Shown: positions 1 to 6,792 of the stretch, piece after piece
Numbering within the stretch: position 1 is the stretch's first letter
Layout of the letters: each line of letters starts with the position of its first letter
NCBI GenBank assembly: GCA_938004235.1
Contig: CALKWL010000117.1
Span: forward strand, 1 to 16,862
From: an uncultured Gammaproteobacteria bacterium
Lineage (GTDB): Bacteria > Pseudomonadota > Gammaproteobacteria > Halothiobacillales > Halothiobacillaceae
Direction: 5' to 3'
Length of the DNA: 16,862 bases
Position numbers and translations under genes: made by a program
The notes under the pieces: generated by a model
What the model was told of the DNA's origin: nothing
Seen by the model: the letters and a program-made list of their open reading frames with translations, nothing else
Database searches by the model: none

Positions 1-45
1 GATTGACTGACGTGACTGGAGTTCAGACGTGTGCTCTTCCGATCT
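1..45. other. Illumina adapter remnant (left end)
   Basis: The first 45 bases match the reverse complement of the Illumina TruSeq read-2 adapter. They end in GCTCTTCCGATCT and begin with what reads as the 8-base i7 index (reverse complement TGACTGAC) plus part of the following constant region. The same sequence is present in reverse complement at the right end. This is library sequence, not genome. It supplies a GTG start at 29 and the peptide VCSSDL, which falsely completes the truncated metE reading frame. Confidence 0.97.
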
Positions 46-2050
46 CCGCAATCAGGAGGCGAACGCCTGCCACCCAACGCCTACCGCCAGCGACCCCAGC
101 GTCTACGCGGCTGAAATGACCAAATGGTTCGACACCAACTACCACTATCTCGTGCCCGAGTTCACTGCCGAAACCACGTTCAAACTCAACTCCGAGCGTC
201 TGTTCAGCGAAATCGAAGACGCGCAAGCCCTCGGTCACACGCCCAAGGCCGTGCTGATCGGCCCGCTGACCTTCCTCTGGCTGGGCAAGGAAAAGAGCGC
301 AAACCTCGACAAACTCGACCTGTTGGAACGCCTGTTGCCGGTGTATGGCCAGATTCTCGCCCGCCTGAAGGCGCAGGGTGTGGCATGGGTGCAAATCGAC
401 GAGCCGATTCTTGGCCTCGACCTGCCCGCCGCGTGGCGCAGCGCGTTTGAAACGGCTTATAACCATCTCGCGCACAACCGCCCCAAGCTGCTGCTCACCA
501 CCTATTTCAGCCCGCTGGCCGACAACTTGCGTCTGGCCTGCCAGCTTCCGGTGGATGGCTTGCACATCGACGCGGTGCGTGCGCCGGATGAGCTCAGCCG
601 CGTGAGTGACTGGCTGCCTGCGCACAAGGTGTTGTCGGTGGGGCTGATCGACGGGCGCAATATCTGGCGCACGGATTTAGACGCCGCGCTGGCCAAGCTC
701 AAACCGCTGGCCGCACAACGCGGCGCCAACCTGTGGCTGGCTCCGAGCTGCTCGCTGCTGCATGTGCCAATTGATCTGGACGCGGAAACCCGGCTGGATG
801 GCGAAATCAAGTCCTGGCTGGCCTTTGCGCGCCAAAAACTGATCGAACTCAATGTGTTACGCCATGCCCTGCACGACGAAGCCAATGTGAGTGGGCACCT
901 CGCGGCCGCACGCACGGCGCTCGCCTCGCGTCGTGCCAGCCCGCGCGTGCACAATCCCGCCGTCGCCGCACGCCTGCACGATCTGCCCGCCCATGCCGAC
1001 CAGCGCCCCGCGCCTTTTGCCGTGCGCCAGCGCATCCAGCATGCCGCGCTCCAGTTGCCCGATTTCCCCACCACCACCATCGGCTCCTTTCCACAAACCG
1101 GCGAACTGCGCGCCGCGCGTGCCTCGTTCCGCCGCGGCGACATCACCCAGGATTCATACGAAGGCGTGATCCGGCATGAAATCGCCCAGGTGGTGCAAAA
1201 GCAGGAAGCCATCGGCCTGGACGTACTGGTGCACGGCGAGCCGGAACGCAACGACATGGTCGAGTACTTCGGCGAACAACTTGCCGGATTCGCCTTCACC
1301 CAAAACGGTTGGGTGCAGTCCTACGGCTCACGCTGCGTCAAACCGCCGCTCATCTATGGCGATGTCAGCCGCCCCGCCCCCATGACGGTGGCATGGACGG
1401 CTTACGCGCAATCGTTGACCAGCAAGCCGATGAAAGGCATGTTGACCGGCCCGGTGACCGTGTTGCAGTGGTCATTTGTGCGCGACGACCAGCCGCGCAA
1501 GCTGACCTGTGAACAGATTGCGCTGGCCATTCGTGATGAAGTCGCTGATCTGGAACAGGCGGGCATTCGCGTGATCCAGATCGACGAACCGGCCTTCCGC
1601 GAAGGACTGCCGCTACGCAAGGCCGCCTGGCAGACCTATCTCGACTGGGCAGGGCGCTGTTTCCGCATCAGCGCCAGCCCGGTCGCCGACAGTACGCAGA
1701 TTCACACCCACATGTGCTACTCGGAGTTCAACGACATCCTGCCCGCCATCGCCGCGCTGGATGCCGACGTGATTACCATCGAAACCTCGCGTTCCGGCAT
1801 GGAGCTTTTGCGCGGCTTTGGCGACTTCGCCTACCCCAACGAGATCGGTCCGGGCGTGTGGGACATCCACTCGCCGCGCGTGCCGGGCGTGGACGAAATG
1901 GAGCGTTTGATGCGCAAGGCCGCCGAGGTCATTCCGGCGCAGAATCTGTGGGTTAACCCGGATTGCGGGCTGAAAACCCGGGGCTGGACAGAGTCGGAGG
2001 CGGGTTTGCGCAATATGGTTGAGGCAGTGCGGCGTTTGCGCAGCCTGTAA
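46..2050 (+). CDS. metE: Cobalamin-independent methionine synthase MetE, 5' truncated
   Basis: MetE transfers the methyl group of 5-methyltetrahydropteroyl-triglutamate to homocysteine, the last step of methionine synthesis, in the cytosol without vitamin B12. The frame (first whole codon at 47, about 667 codons, stop TAA) aligns with E. coli MetE from the AEMTKWF-TNYHY segment to the C-terminus. About 90-100 N-terminal residues are missing because the adapter interrupts the gene. The N-terminal barrel has WVQIDEP. The C-terminal catalytic barrel starts at TTTIGSFPQT and includes HGEPERNDMVEYFGE. All four zinc ligands known for the family are visible: His and Cys of HTHMC (codons 1709 and 1715), Glu of ITIETSRS (1781) and Cys of NPDCGLK (1964). 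The enzyme is therefore probably active in the source organism. The true start and promoter are outside the contig, so regulation (for example by MetR) cannot be judged. The gene converges on the leftward MocR gene. Confidence 0.96.
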
Positions 2051-2060
2051 TCGACACGCT

Positions 2061-2378
2061 CTAAGGAAGCGCTGAACAATTCAGCGCTTCCTGTCCGGGG
2101 CAGGGATGCCCCGGCGCGAACAAGGACGTAAGTCCTTGATTCGCGGAGGCCGCCGCGAATTCACTTCGCGGTGAGACGAGCTGAAAAAATCCATGGATGG
2201 ATTTTTTCAGCATTTCCCTAAGTAGATGCTGATTTATTCCATCCATGGAATAAATCAGCTCGCTTATCGCGGCGCACGCCCGCGATAAGTTCTCACGAAT
2301 CAAAGACTTCTGTCTTTGATTCGTGTTGGGGCATCCTGCCCCAAACGGGAAGCGCTGAATAAACCAGCGTCTCCCTAA
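2061..2378. repeat. Composite palindromic element: eleven consecutive hairpins in mirrored order
   Basis: The whole gap between metE and the MocR gene is a chain of near-perfect hairpins with short loops: 2064-2092 (13-bp stem), 2095-2114 (8), 2115-2145, 2139-2160 (8), 2161-2174 (4), 2180-2211 (14), 2228-2259 (14), 2263-2289 (10), 2294-2325 (14), 2326-2344 (8) and 2347-2375 (11, two mismatches). Hairpins in the left half recur in reverse order in the right half. The GGAAGCGCTG unit is outermost, then the GGGGCA/TGCCCC unit, the TTGATTCG unit, the CGCGG unit, and the CCATGGATGG unit at the centre. The two halves thus form a large imperfect inverted repeat of about 150 bp per arm. The element lies between converging 3' ends and could stop transcription from both sides, although none of the stems has the classical trailing T-run. 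It looks like a non-autonomous mobile element or a fused REP/MITE cluster. No ORF inside is credible. Confidence 0.85.
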
Positions 2379-3679
2379 CCTCGCATACACTCCAGCAGGT
2401 CATCCGCAAAACGGTTTGCGCGCTCATCATCGAGTGTGGAAATCGTCACGCGGATGGCCTGTTGGCGTTGCTGGAGAGAAAAAACCCCGCCAGGTCGCAC
2501 CACCCAGCCGCGCCGCGCCAAATCATGCGCCACACGATTGGCGTCGCTTGCCAAAGGTATCCATACATTCAGACCATCGCACGGTTGCAGTATGGCCATG
2601 CCGCGTTGTTCGAGCGCCTCCCGTAAACCAAGCCTGCGTTGGCGATAAAAATCACGCGCGGCGGTAAGCTGCTCGCGCACTGTATCGTGACTCAGCATAG
2701 TCGCCACCGTGGCCTGCAAAATATGGCTCACCCAGGTCGCACCGGAGGCAAGGCGCAGTCCTAAGCGTTGCGCACTTTGCCTATCACTGACCAGCATGGC
2801 CAGACGCAAATCCGGCCCCAGTCCCTTCGACACCGAGCGAATCCGCGCCCAGTGCGCACAACCCGGCGGGATGATGCTGTGGCAAGGCGTATCGGCAAGC
2901 AGGGCAAAATGATCGTCCTCAATCAGCAAAACATCCGCATAAGCCGCAAGCAACTTGGATAAAACCTCGGCACGCTTCGCGCTGATGCTGCATCCGGTCG
3001 GGTTGTGTGCTCGCGGGGTATAAACCAGCGCACGTATCCCGGATTTGAGTGCCGCCTCTAATGCTTCCGGCTTGAGCCCCTCGGTATCCACCTCCACACC
3101 CACCGCACGCATTCCAAGCGCCTTGAGGGTATGAATACTGCCCAAAAAACAGGGGTCTTCCACGGCCACGGCCTCGCCCGCCATCACATACCCCATGAGC
3201 AAACGCTCAATGGCATCCACCGCGCCATGCGTCACGCTTACCTGTACCCCATCATGAATCACATCGGCAAACCAGGCTTGAGCAACGGATTCAAGCTTTG
3301 GATGCACAGTCTCACAACCGTAAAGCCTTGGGTTGTAACCCGCCATACCCAAATAGCGCGCAGGGTCGGGCAACAAGACTTGCGCCGGATTACCGCCCGA
3401 CAAATCACCGCCCACTGCCTGAACCCAGGATAAGCTCGCCTCGCCTTCCAATGCTCCGGGGCTGCCTTGGTCACTCACAACCGTACCCAAGCGCCCCCGC
3501 GTCATCGCCAACCCAGCAGCCACCAGGCGCTTGTAAACCGCCGCCGCCGTGTTGCGGTTAATGCCGCGCTGCTCGGCCAGCTCACGCACGGACGGCAGCG
3601 CGCTCCCCCCGGGTAGTTCGCCTGAGAGAACCTTCTGGCGCAATTCCTCAAAAATGGCCTGTGCACCCTGCTCGCTCAT
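2375..3679 (-). CDS. MocR-family PLP-dependent transcriptional regulator (GntR wHTH plus aminotransferase fold)
   Basis: 434 residues, ATG start. Residues 1-70 form a GntR winged helix (ALPSVRELAEQRGINRNTAA, then RGRLGT of the wing). After a short linker comes a class I aminotransferase-like domain. It keeps the PLP pocket: HNPTG (Asn226), EDDHF (Asp255) and the Schiff-base lysine in RSVSKGLGPDLRLA (Lys285). RPGGVFSL near the C-terminus matches the family's arginine region. MocR proteins (GabR, PdxR, PtsJ, TauR) use PLP or an external aldimine as effector and usually control a divergent metabolic operon. Here the divergent neighbour is a YggS-type PLP protein followed by a PLP aminotransferase, so control of that operon is inferred. 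The start is followed upstream by a 78-bp gap containing operator-like repeats. The stop codon TAG at 2375-2377 lies in the last bases of the palindromic element. The specific ligand is unknown. Confidence 0.9.
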   Translation of the reverse strand: MSEQGAQAIFEELRQKVLSGELPGGSALPSVRELAEQRGINRNTAAAVYKRLVAAGLAMTRGRLGTVVSDQGSPGALEGEASLSWVQAVGGDLSGGNPAQVLLPDPARYLGMAGYNPRLYGCETVHPKLESVAQAWFADVIHDGVQVSVTHGAVDAIERLLMGYVMAGEAVAVEDPCFLGSIHTLKALGMRAVGVEVDTEGLKPEALEAALKSGIRALVYTPRAHNPTGCSISAKRAEVLSKLLAAYADVLLIEDDHFALLADTPCHSIIPPGCAHWARIRSVSKGLGPDLRLAMLVSDRQSAQRLGLRLASGATWVSHILQATVATMLSHDTVREQLTAARDFYRQRRLGLREALEQRGMAILQPCDGLNVWIPLASDANRVAHDLARRGWVVRPGGVFSLQQRQQAIRVTISTLDDERANRFADDLLECMRG

Positions 3680-3686
3680 CTTTACT

Positions 3687-3728
3687 TTGTCCTATGACAA
3701 TGATAATTTTTGACCCAGACAATTATGA
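3687..3728. promoter_or_regulatory. Candidate MocR operator and divergent promoter region
   Basis: Within the 78-bp gap between the MocR gene and the YggS gene, GACAATGATAA (3696-3706) and GACAATTATGA (3718-3728) form a direct repeat matching at 9 of 11 positions, spaced 22 bp start to start. MocR regulators such as GabR and PdxR are known to bind direct repeats set about two helical turns apart. The first copy also makes an inverted repeat, TTGTC-N4-GACAA (3687-3700). GATAAT at 3702-3707 could be a rightward -10 box, but no strong -35 accompanies it. The assignment is inferred from sequence only. Confidence 0.5.
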
Positions 3729-3757
3729 ATCATTTGCGCCCTTTTGTCGGAACACTC

Positions 3758-4498
3758 ATGAATGCCAACAATGATGAACAAACCGTTAAAACACGCTTGC
3801 ACGAGGTTGAAGCGCGCATTGCCGCCGCCTGCGCACGCGCTCAACGCTCTGCCGACTCGGTGCGCCTGCTGCCAGTGAGCAAAACTGTAGCGCCCGAAAA
3901 AATCTGTACTGCCTACACTGCCGGTTATCGCAGCTTTGGTGAAAACAAGGTGCAAGAAGCCAAAGAAAAGCATCATGCGCTTCATGCGTTAGACGACATC
4001 GACTGGGTCATCATCGGCCATCTGCAAACCAATAAGGCCAAATGGGTTGCACGCTATGCCAGCGAATTTCAGGCGCTCGACAGCCTGCGCGTTGCCGAAG
4101 CACTGGAGCGACGATTGCAGCGCGAAGGGCGGTGTTTGGATGTGCTGATTCAGGTCAACACATCAGGCGAAGCCAGCAAATTCGGCCTTGTGCCCGCCGA
4201 GGTTCCCGCCTTTATCCACGCCTTGCAGTCCTACAACGCACTGCGGGTACAAGGCTTGATGACTTTGGCGTTGTTTTCCGCTGACAGCGCCCGAGTGCGC
4301 CCCTGTTTTATCGCCCTGCGCGAGTTGCGTGATCGCCTGCTGGAAAATCTTCCCGAAAGCATGTCCATGCGCGAGCTTTCTATGGGCATGTCAGGTGATT
4401 TTGAAATCGCCATTGAAGAAGGCGCAACCACCGTGCGTATCGGACAAGCCATTTTCGGCACACGCCCCCTGCCCGATAGCCATTATTGGCCGTCATAA
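3758..4498 (+). CDS. yggS: YggS/PLPBP-family pyridoxal phosphate homeostasis protein
   Basis: 246 residues from the ATG at 3758. The frame is open further upstream (TTG 3710, ATG 3725), but 3758 is preferred because the family begins a few residues before the first helix and a weak GGA lies about 8 nt upstream. The protein is a single alanine-racemase-like TIM barrel. LLPVSKTV contains the PLP lysine (Lys42). FGENKVQEA, WVIIGHLQTNKAKW, LIQVNTSGEASKFG, GLMTLA and SMGMSGDFEIAIEEGATTVRIGQAIFG are the family's conserved blocks, in order. YggS has no known enzymatic activity. It binds PLP and affects PLP and amino-acid homeostasis in the cytosol. It heads a rightward four-gene run divergent from a PLP-sensing regulator, which fits a PLP-responsive operon. 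The gap to the next gene is 16 nt. The family assignment is secure, but the regulation is inferred. Confidence 0.93.
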   Translation: MNANNDEQTVKTRLHEVEARIAAACARAQRSADSVRLLPVSKTVAPEKICTAYTAGYRSFGENKVQEAKEKHHALHALDDIDWVIIGHLQTNKAKWVARYASEFQALDSLRVAEALERRLQREGRCLDVLIQVNTSGEASKFGLVPAEVPAFIHALQSYNALRVQGLMTLALFSADSARVRPCFIALRELRDRLLENLPESMSMRELSMGMSGDFEIAIEEGATTVRIGQAIFGTRPLPDSHYWPS

Positions 4499-4514
4499 CC
4501 CAAGGAGATGAACG

Positions 4515-5210
4515 ATGAAAACTGCTCTTGCGATAAGACATGTGCATTTCGAAGACCTGGGGCTTATCCAGCCCGTGTTGCAGCGCCACGGCTACATGGT
4601 GCACACCCTTGATGCGGGCATCGCCGCGCTGGATACCGCGCAACTTGTGGATACCGATCTGCTCATTGTGCTTGGCGCACCGATTGGCGCACATGACGAA
4701 CACTTCTACCCGTTCCTGCACGACGAACTTAAGGCGCTGCGCCTACGCCTTGCTGCACAACGCCCCACACTCGGCATTTGCCTGGGTGCGCAGTTGATGG
4801 CACGTGTGCTGGGAGCCAAGGTTGCACCCATGCAATACAAGGAAATCGGCTACGCCCCATTGCACAACATTGAGCCTGACTCCCTGCTTGCGCCTCTAAA
4901 TGACATTCCCGTGCTGCATTGGCATGGCGACCAATTCGACATTCCGCTCCAGGCAACGCAGCTTGCGGCAAGCGAACGGTGCCCCAACCAAGCCTTCGCG
5001 GAGGGCAATTACGCTCTCGGTCTGCAATTTCACCTTGAAACCGACGCAAAGCAGATTGAGCGCTGGGTGATCGGACATGCCGCCGAACTGCACCACGCTG
5101 GCATCGACCCTCGCCAGATTCGCCTCGATGCACACGCGCATGGCGATGTGCTTCGCACGGCGGCTGAACAGGTCATTGAAAACTGGCTGCACGGCCTGCC
5201 ACAACTCTAG
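4515..5210 (+). CDS. Stand-alone class I glutamine amidotransferase (GMP synthase-like)
   Basis: 231 residues, ATG start with a strong AAGGAG Shine-Dalgarno at 4501-4506. This is a class I (triad) amidotransferase fold. LIVLGAPIGAHDEHFYPFL forms the oxyanion-side strand. The nucleophile elbow is LGICLGAQLMARVLG (Cys89), and LGLQFHLETD carries the catalytic His173 and Glu175. HWHGDQFDIP is typical of YfeJ-like, GMP-synthase-related domains. Such proteins hydrolyse glutamine or a gamma-glutamyl compound and usually pass ammonia to a partner, but no synthetase partner is present here. Alternatives are a gamma-glutamyl hydrolase acting in catabolism, as PuuD does, or an ammonia donor for a protein encoded elsewhere. 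It sits between the YggS gene and a small unknown gene in the same operon (gap 9 nt downstream). The catalytic triad is visible, but the substrate is not. Confidence 0.88.
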   Translation: MKTALAIRHVHFEDLGLIQPVLQRHGYMVHTLDAGIAALDTAQLVDTDLLIVLGAPIGAHDEHFYPFLHDELKALRLRLAAQRPTLGICLGAQLMARVLGAKVAPMQYKEIGYAPLHNIEPDSLLAPLNDIPVLHWHGDQFDIPLQATQLAASERCPNQAFAEGNYALGLQFHLETDAKQIERWVIGHAAELHHAGIDPRQIRLDAHAHGDVLRTAAEQVIENWLHGLPQL

Positions 5211-5219
5211 AAATCACCC

Positions 5220-5468
5220 ATGGCCATCTACAAACTAAGCGTTTATCAAAACCGCAAACTTCTCGGCCACTTTGTGAGCGATACCCCGCATTCGCAACAG
5301 GCCGTGTCCACAATCGCTGCCGCCCTGTCGGCTGAACATGGCTTTCATTTCGAGCTTCAAGTTGCCCGCTCCGAACGGCGCCTGCTCCAGGCCGACTCAA
5401 ACGGCGTGCACGTCCTGGCACGCGAACCCAATTACACCCCGTGCGATTTAAGCACGCTCAAAACCTGA
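5220..5468 (+). CDS. Hypothetical 82-residue protein
   Basis: I do not recognise this protein. It starts at ATG 5220 and stops at TGA 5466-5468, 9 nt after the amidotransferase gene and 6 nt before the aminotransferase gene. This packing argues that it is a real gene. No clear Shine-Dalgarno is visible, so translation is probably coupled to the upstream gene. The chain is soluble, with no signal peptide or membrane segment. It has an apparently beta-rich start (YKLSVYQNRKLLGHFVSD), a helical middle (SQQAVSTIAAALSAEHG), another strand pair (HFELQVARS-ERRLLQAD) and a loose tail with a single Cys. A small accessory or ligand-binding role next to the PLP enzymes is possible but unsupported. Confidence 0.7.
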   Translation: MAIYKLSVYQNRKLLGHFVSDTPHSQQAVSTIAAALSAEHGFHFELQVARSERRLLQADSNGVHVLAREPNYTPCDLSTLKT

Positions 5469-5474
5469 TTTTCC

Positions 5475-6716
5475 ATGCGCACCTCCTCACTCATGCAGGC
5501 TTACCAACGCCTGCCCATACGTTTTAGCCACGGCAAAGGCGCACGTCTTTGGGATGAAGACGGTAGGGAATATCTGGATGCCATTGCGGGGGTCGGGGTC
5601 ACCAATCTAGGTCATGCACACCCCGACATTACCCGCGTCATAACCAAGCAGGCCGCCCGTCTGCTACACACCTCCAATATGTTCGAAATCGCCGAGCAGG
5701 AGCGCGTCGGTCATGAGCTTTGTCAACACACGGGCATGGAGCGCGTGTTTTTTTGCAACTCGGGTGCTGAAGCCAATGAAACTGCGCTCAAAATCGCTCG
5801 CCGGCACTCCACGCGCCAAGGCCATACAACCCCCACGATTGTGGTCATGAACAACGCCTTTCATGGCCGCACAATGGCAACGCTCGCCGCAACGGGAAGC
5901 TCTAGCGCACATCAAGGCTACGCACCTCTGATGCCAGGCTTTATCCGCGTACCACTCAATGACATTGCGACATTAAATGAACTTGCTGCCAGCAATAGGC
6001 CCAGCAATAGACAGATTGGGGCGGTTCTTCTGGAGGCTGTTCAAGGCGAAGGCGGTATTCGCTCAGCCAACGACGATTACCTGCGAGCATTGCGCGCACT
6101 GTGCGATCAACATAACTGGTTGTTGATCGTGGACGAAATCCAGTCGGGTCTGGGGCGGACGGGAGCATGGTTCGCTTTTCAACACGCGGGCATTCAACCT
6201 GATATTGTCACGCTCGCCAAAGGTCTCGGTAACGGCTTCCCCATGGGGGCGTGCCTTGCGCGCGGAGCCGCGGCTGGCTATTTCGCACCGGGCAATCACG
6301 GGTCAACCTTTGGCGGAAATCCGCTTGCCTGTCGCATCGCCTCCGAGGTACTGCGCATCACCCATGAAAACCGACTACCCCAACACGCAGCAACGCTCGG
6401 CAAGCAACTGATGAAACAGCTTCAAACAAGCCTTGAAGGTGTTCCTGGAGTTGTCGCCATCCGCAGTCGGGGCTTGATGGTGGGGATTGAAATGGAAAAC
6501 GACTGTACCGATTTGGTCGTCCGTGCATTACGCGAGCAACGCCTGCTCATCAACGTGACGCGGAGCAAAACCATCCGGCTTCTGCCGCCGCTTATTTACA
6601 CGTCTAATGACATTGACGACCTGGTATGGCGGTTGGAACGACTTTTATCCCCAAGCAGCCTGCTGGACTTGAGACGATCTGGCTGTAAAAGCCGCTCAAG
6701 TCCGACAGGCTGCTAG
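5475..6716 (+). CDS. argD: Class III PLP aminotransferase, ArgD-like, with a C-terminal tail from a repeat
   Basis: 413 residues, ATG 5475. It is a cytosolic fold-type I, class III aminotransferase, closest by eye to acetylornithine aminotransferase. That enzyme converts N-acetylglutamate semialdehyde plus glutamate to N-acetylornithine and 2-oxoglutarate. Visible signatures are LWDEDGREYLDAIAGVGVTNLGH (20-47), NSGAEANETALKIAR (95-109), FHGRT (129-133), VDEIQSGLGRTG (219-230) with the cofactor Asp220, the PLP lysine Lys249 in TLAKGLGNGFPMGA, and GSTFGGNPLA. Residues 1-393 make a normal-length ArgD. Residues 394-413 and the TAG stop are encoded by an inverted repeat (6654-6714), so the native end seems to have been replaced or extended. 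Placement behind YggS and an amidotransferase, away from other arg genes, leaves open a role with another omega-amino or diamine substrate. The gene symbol is therefore tentative. Confidence 0.87.
   Translation: MRTSSLMQAYQRLPIRFSHGKGARLWDEDGREYLDAIAGVGVTNLGHAHPDITRVITKQAARLLHTSNMFEIAEQERVGHELCQHTGMERVFFCNSGAEANETALKIARRHSTRQGHTTPTIVVMNNAFHGRTMATLAATGSSSAHQGYAPLMPGFIRVPLNDIATLNELAASNRPSNRQIGAVLLEAVQGEGGIRSANDDYLRALRALCDQHNWLLIVDEIQSGLGRTGAWFAFQHAGIQPDIVTLAKGLGNGFPMGACLARGAAAGYFAPGNHGSTFGGNPLACRIASEVLRITHENRLPQHAATLGKQLMKQLQTSLEGVPGVVAIRSRGLMVGIEMENDCTDLVVRALREQRLLINVTRSKTIRLLPPLIYTSNDIDDLVWRLERLLSPSSLLDLRRSGCKSRSSPTGC
6654..6714. repeat. Inverted-repeat element overlapping the 3' end of the aminotransferase gene
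   Basis: Arms 6654-6673 and 6695-6714 pair over about 20 bp with two mismatches (AGCAGCCTG on the left, CAGGCTGCT on the right), with a small inner stem GGCT/AGCC. The outer words AGCAGCCTGTCGGACTT are shared with the larger element at 15725-15821, so both belong to one repeat family. The right end, CTGCTAG, provides the stop codon of the aminotransferase. The stem could also act as a weak terminator before the antiporter gene. Confidence 0.8.
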
Positions 6717-6792
6717 CTAAGAAGACTACCACTTGCCGCGCCCGCTAGCCTTGCATGATGCGCCCCTCTCAACTCAAGCAAGCTGCCGCGCC

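Noticed and set aside
29..46. GTG at 29 as the start of metE.
   Set aside because: The codons are adapter sequence. The MetE family has about 90-100 more residues upstream of this point.
502..1299. 265-codon leftward frame opposite metE.
   Set aside because: Low-complexity Ser/Ala/Arg composition antisense to clearly conserved MetE sequence.
2061..2390. Leftward frame through the palindromic element (109 codons) and the chain of stems as a CRISPR array.
   Set aside because: The frame only reads through repeat units. The stems differ in sequence and are not equal direct repeats with spacers, so it is neither a gene nor a CRISPR.
6733..6792. TTG at 6733 as the antiporter start.
   Set aside because: It would add 20 polar residues unlike ChaA, while ATG 6793 gives the normal family length.
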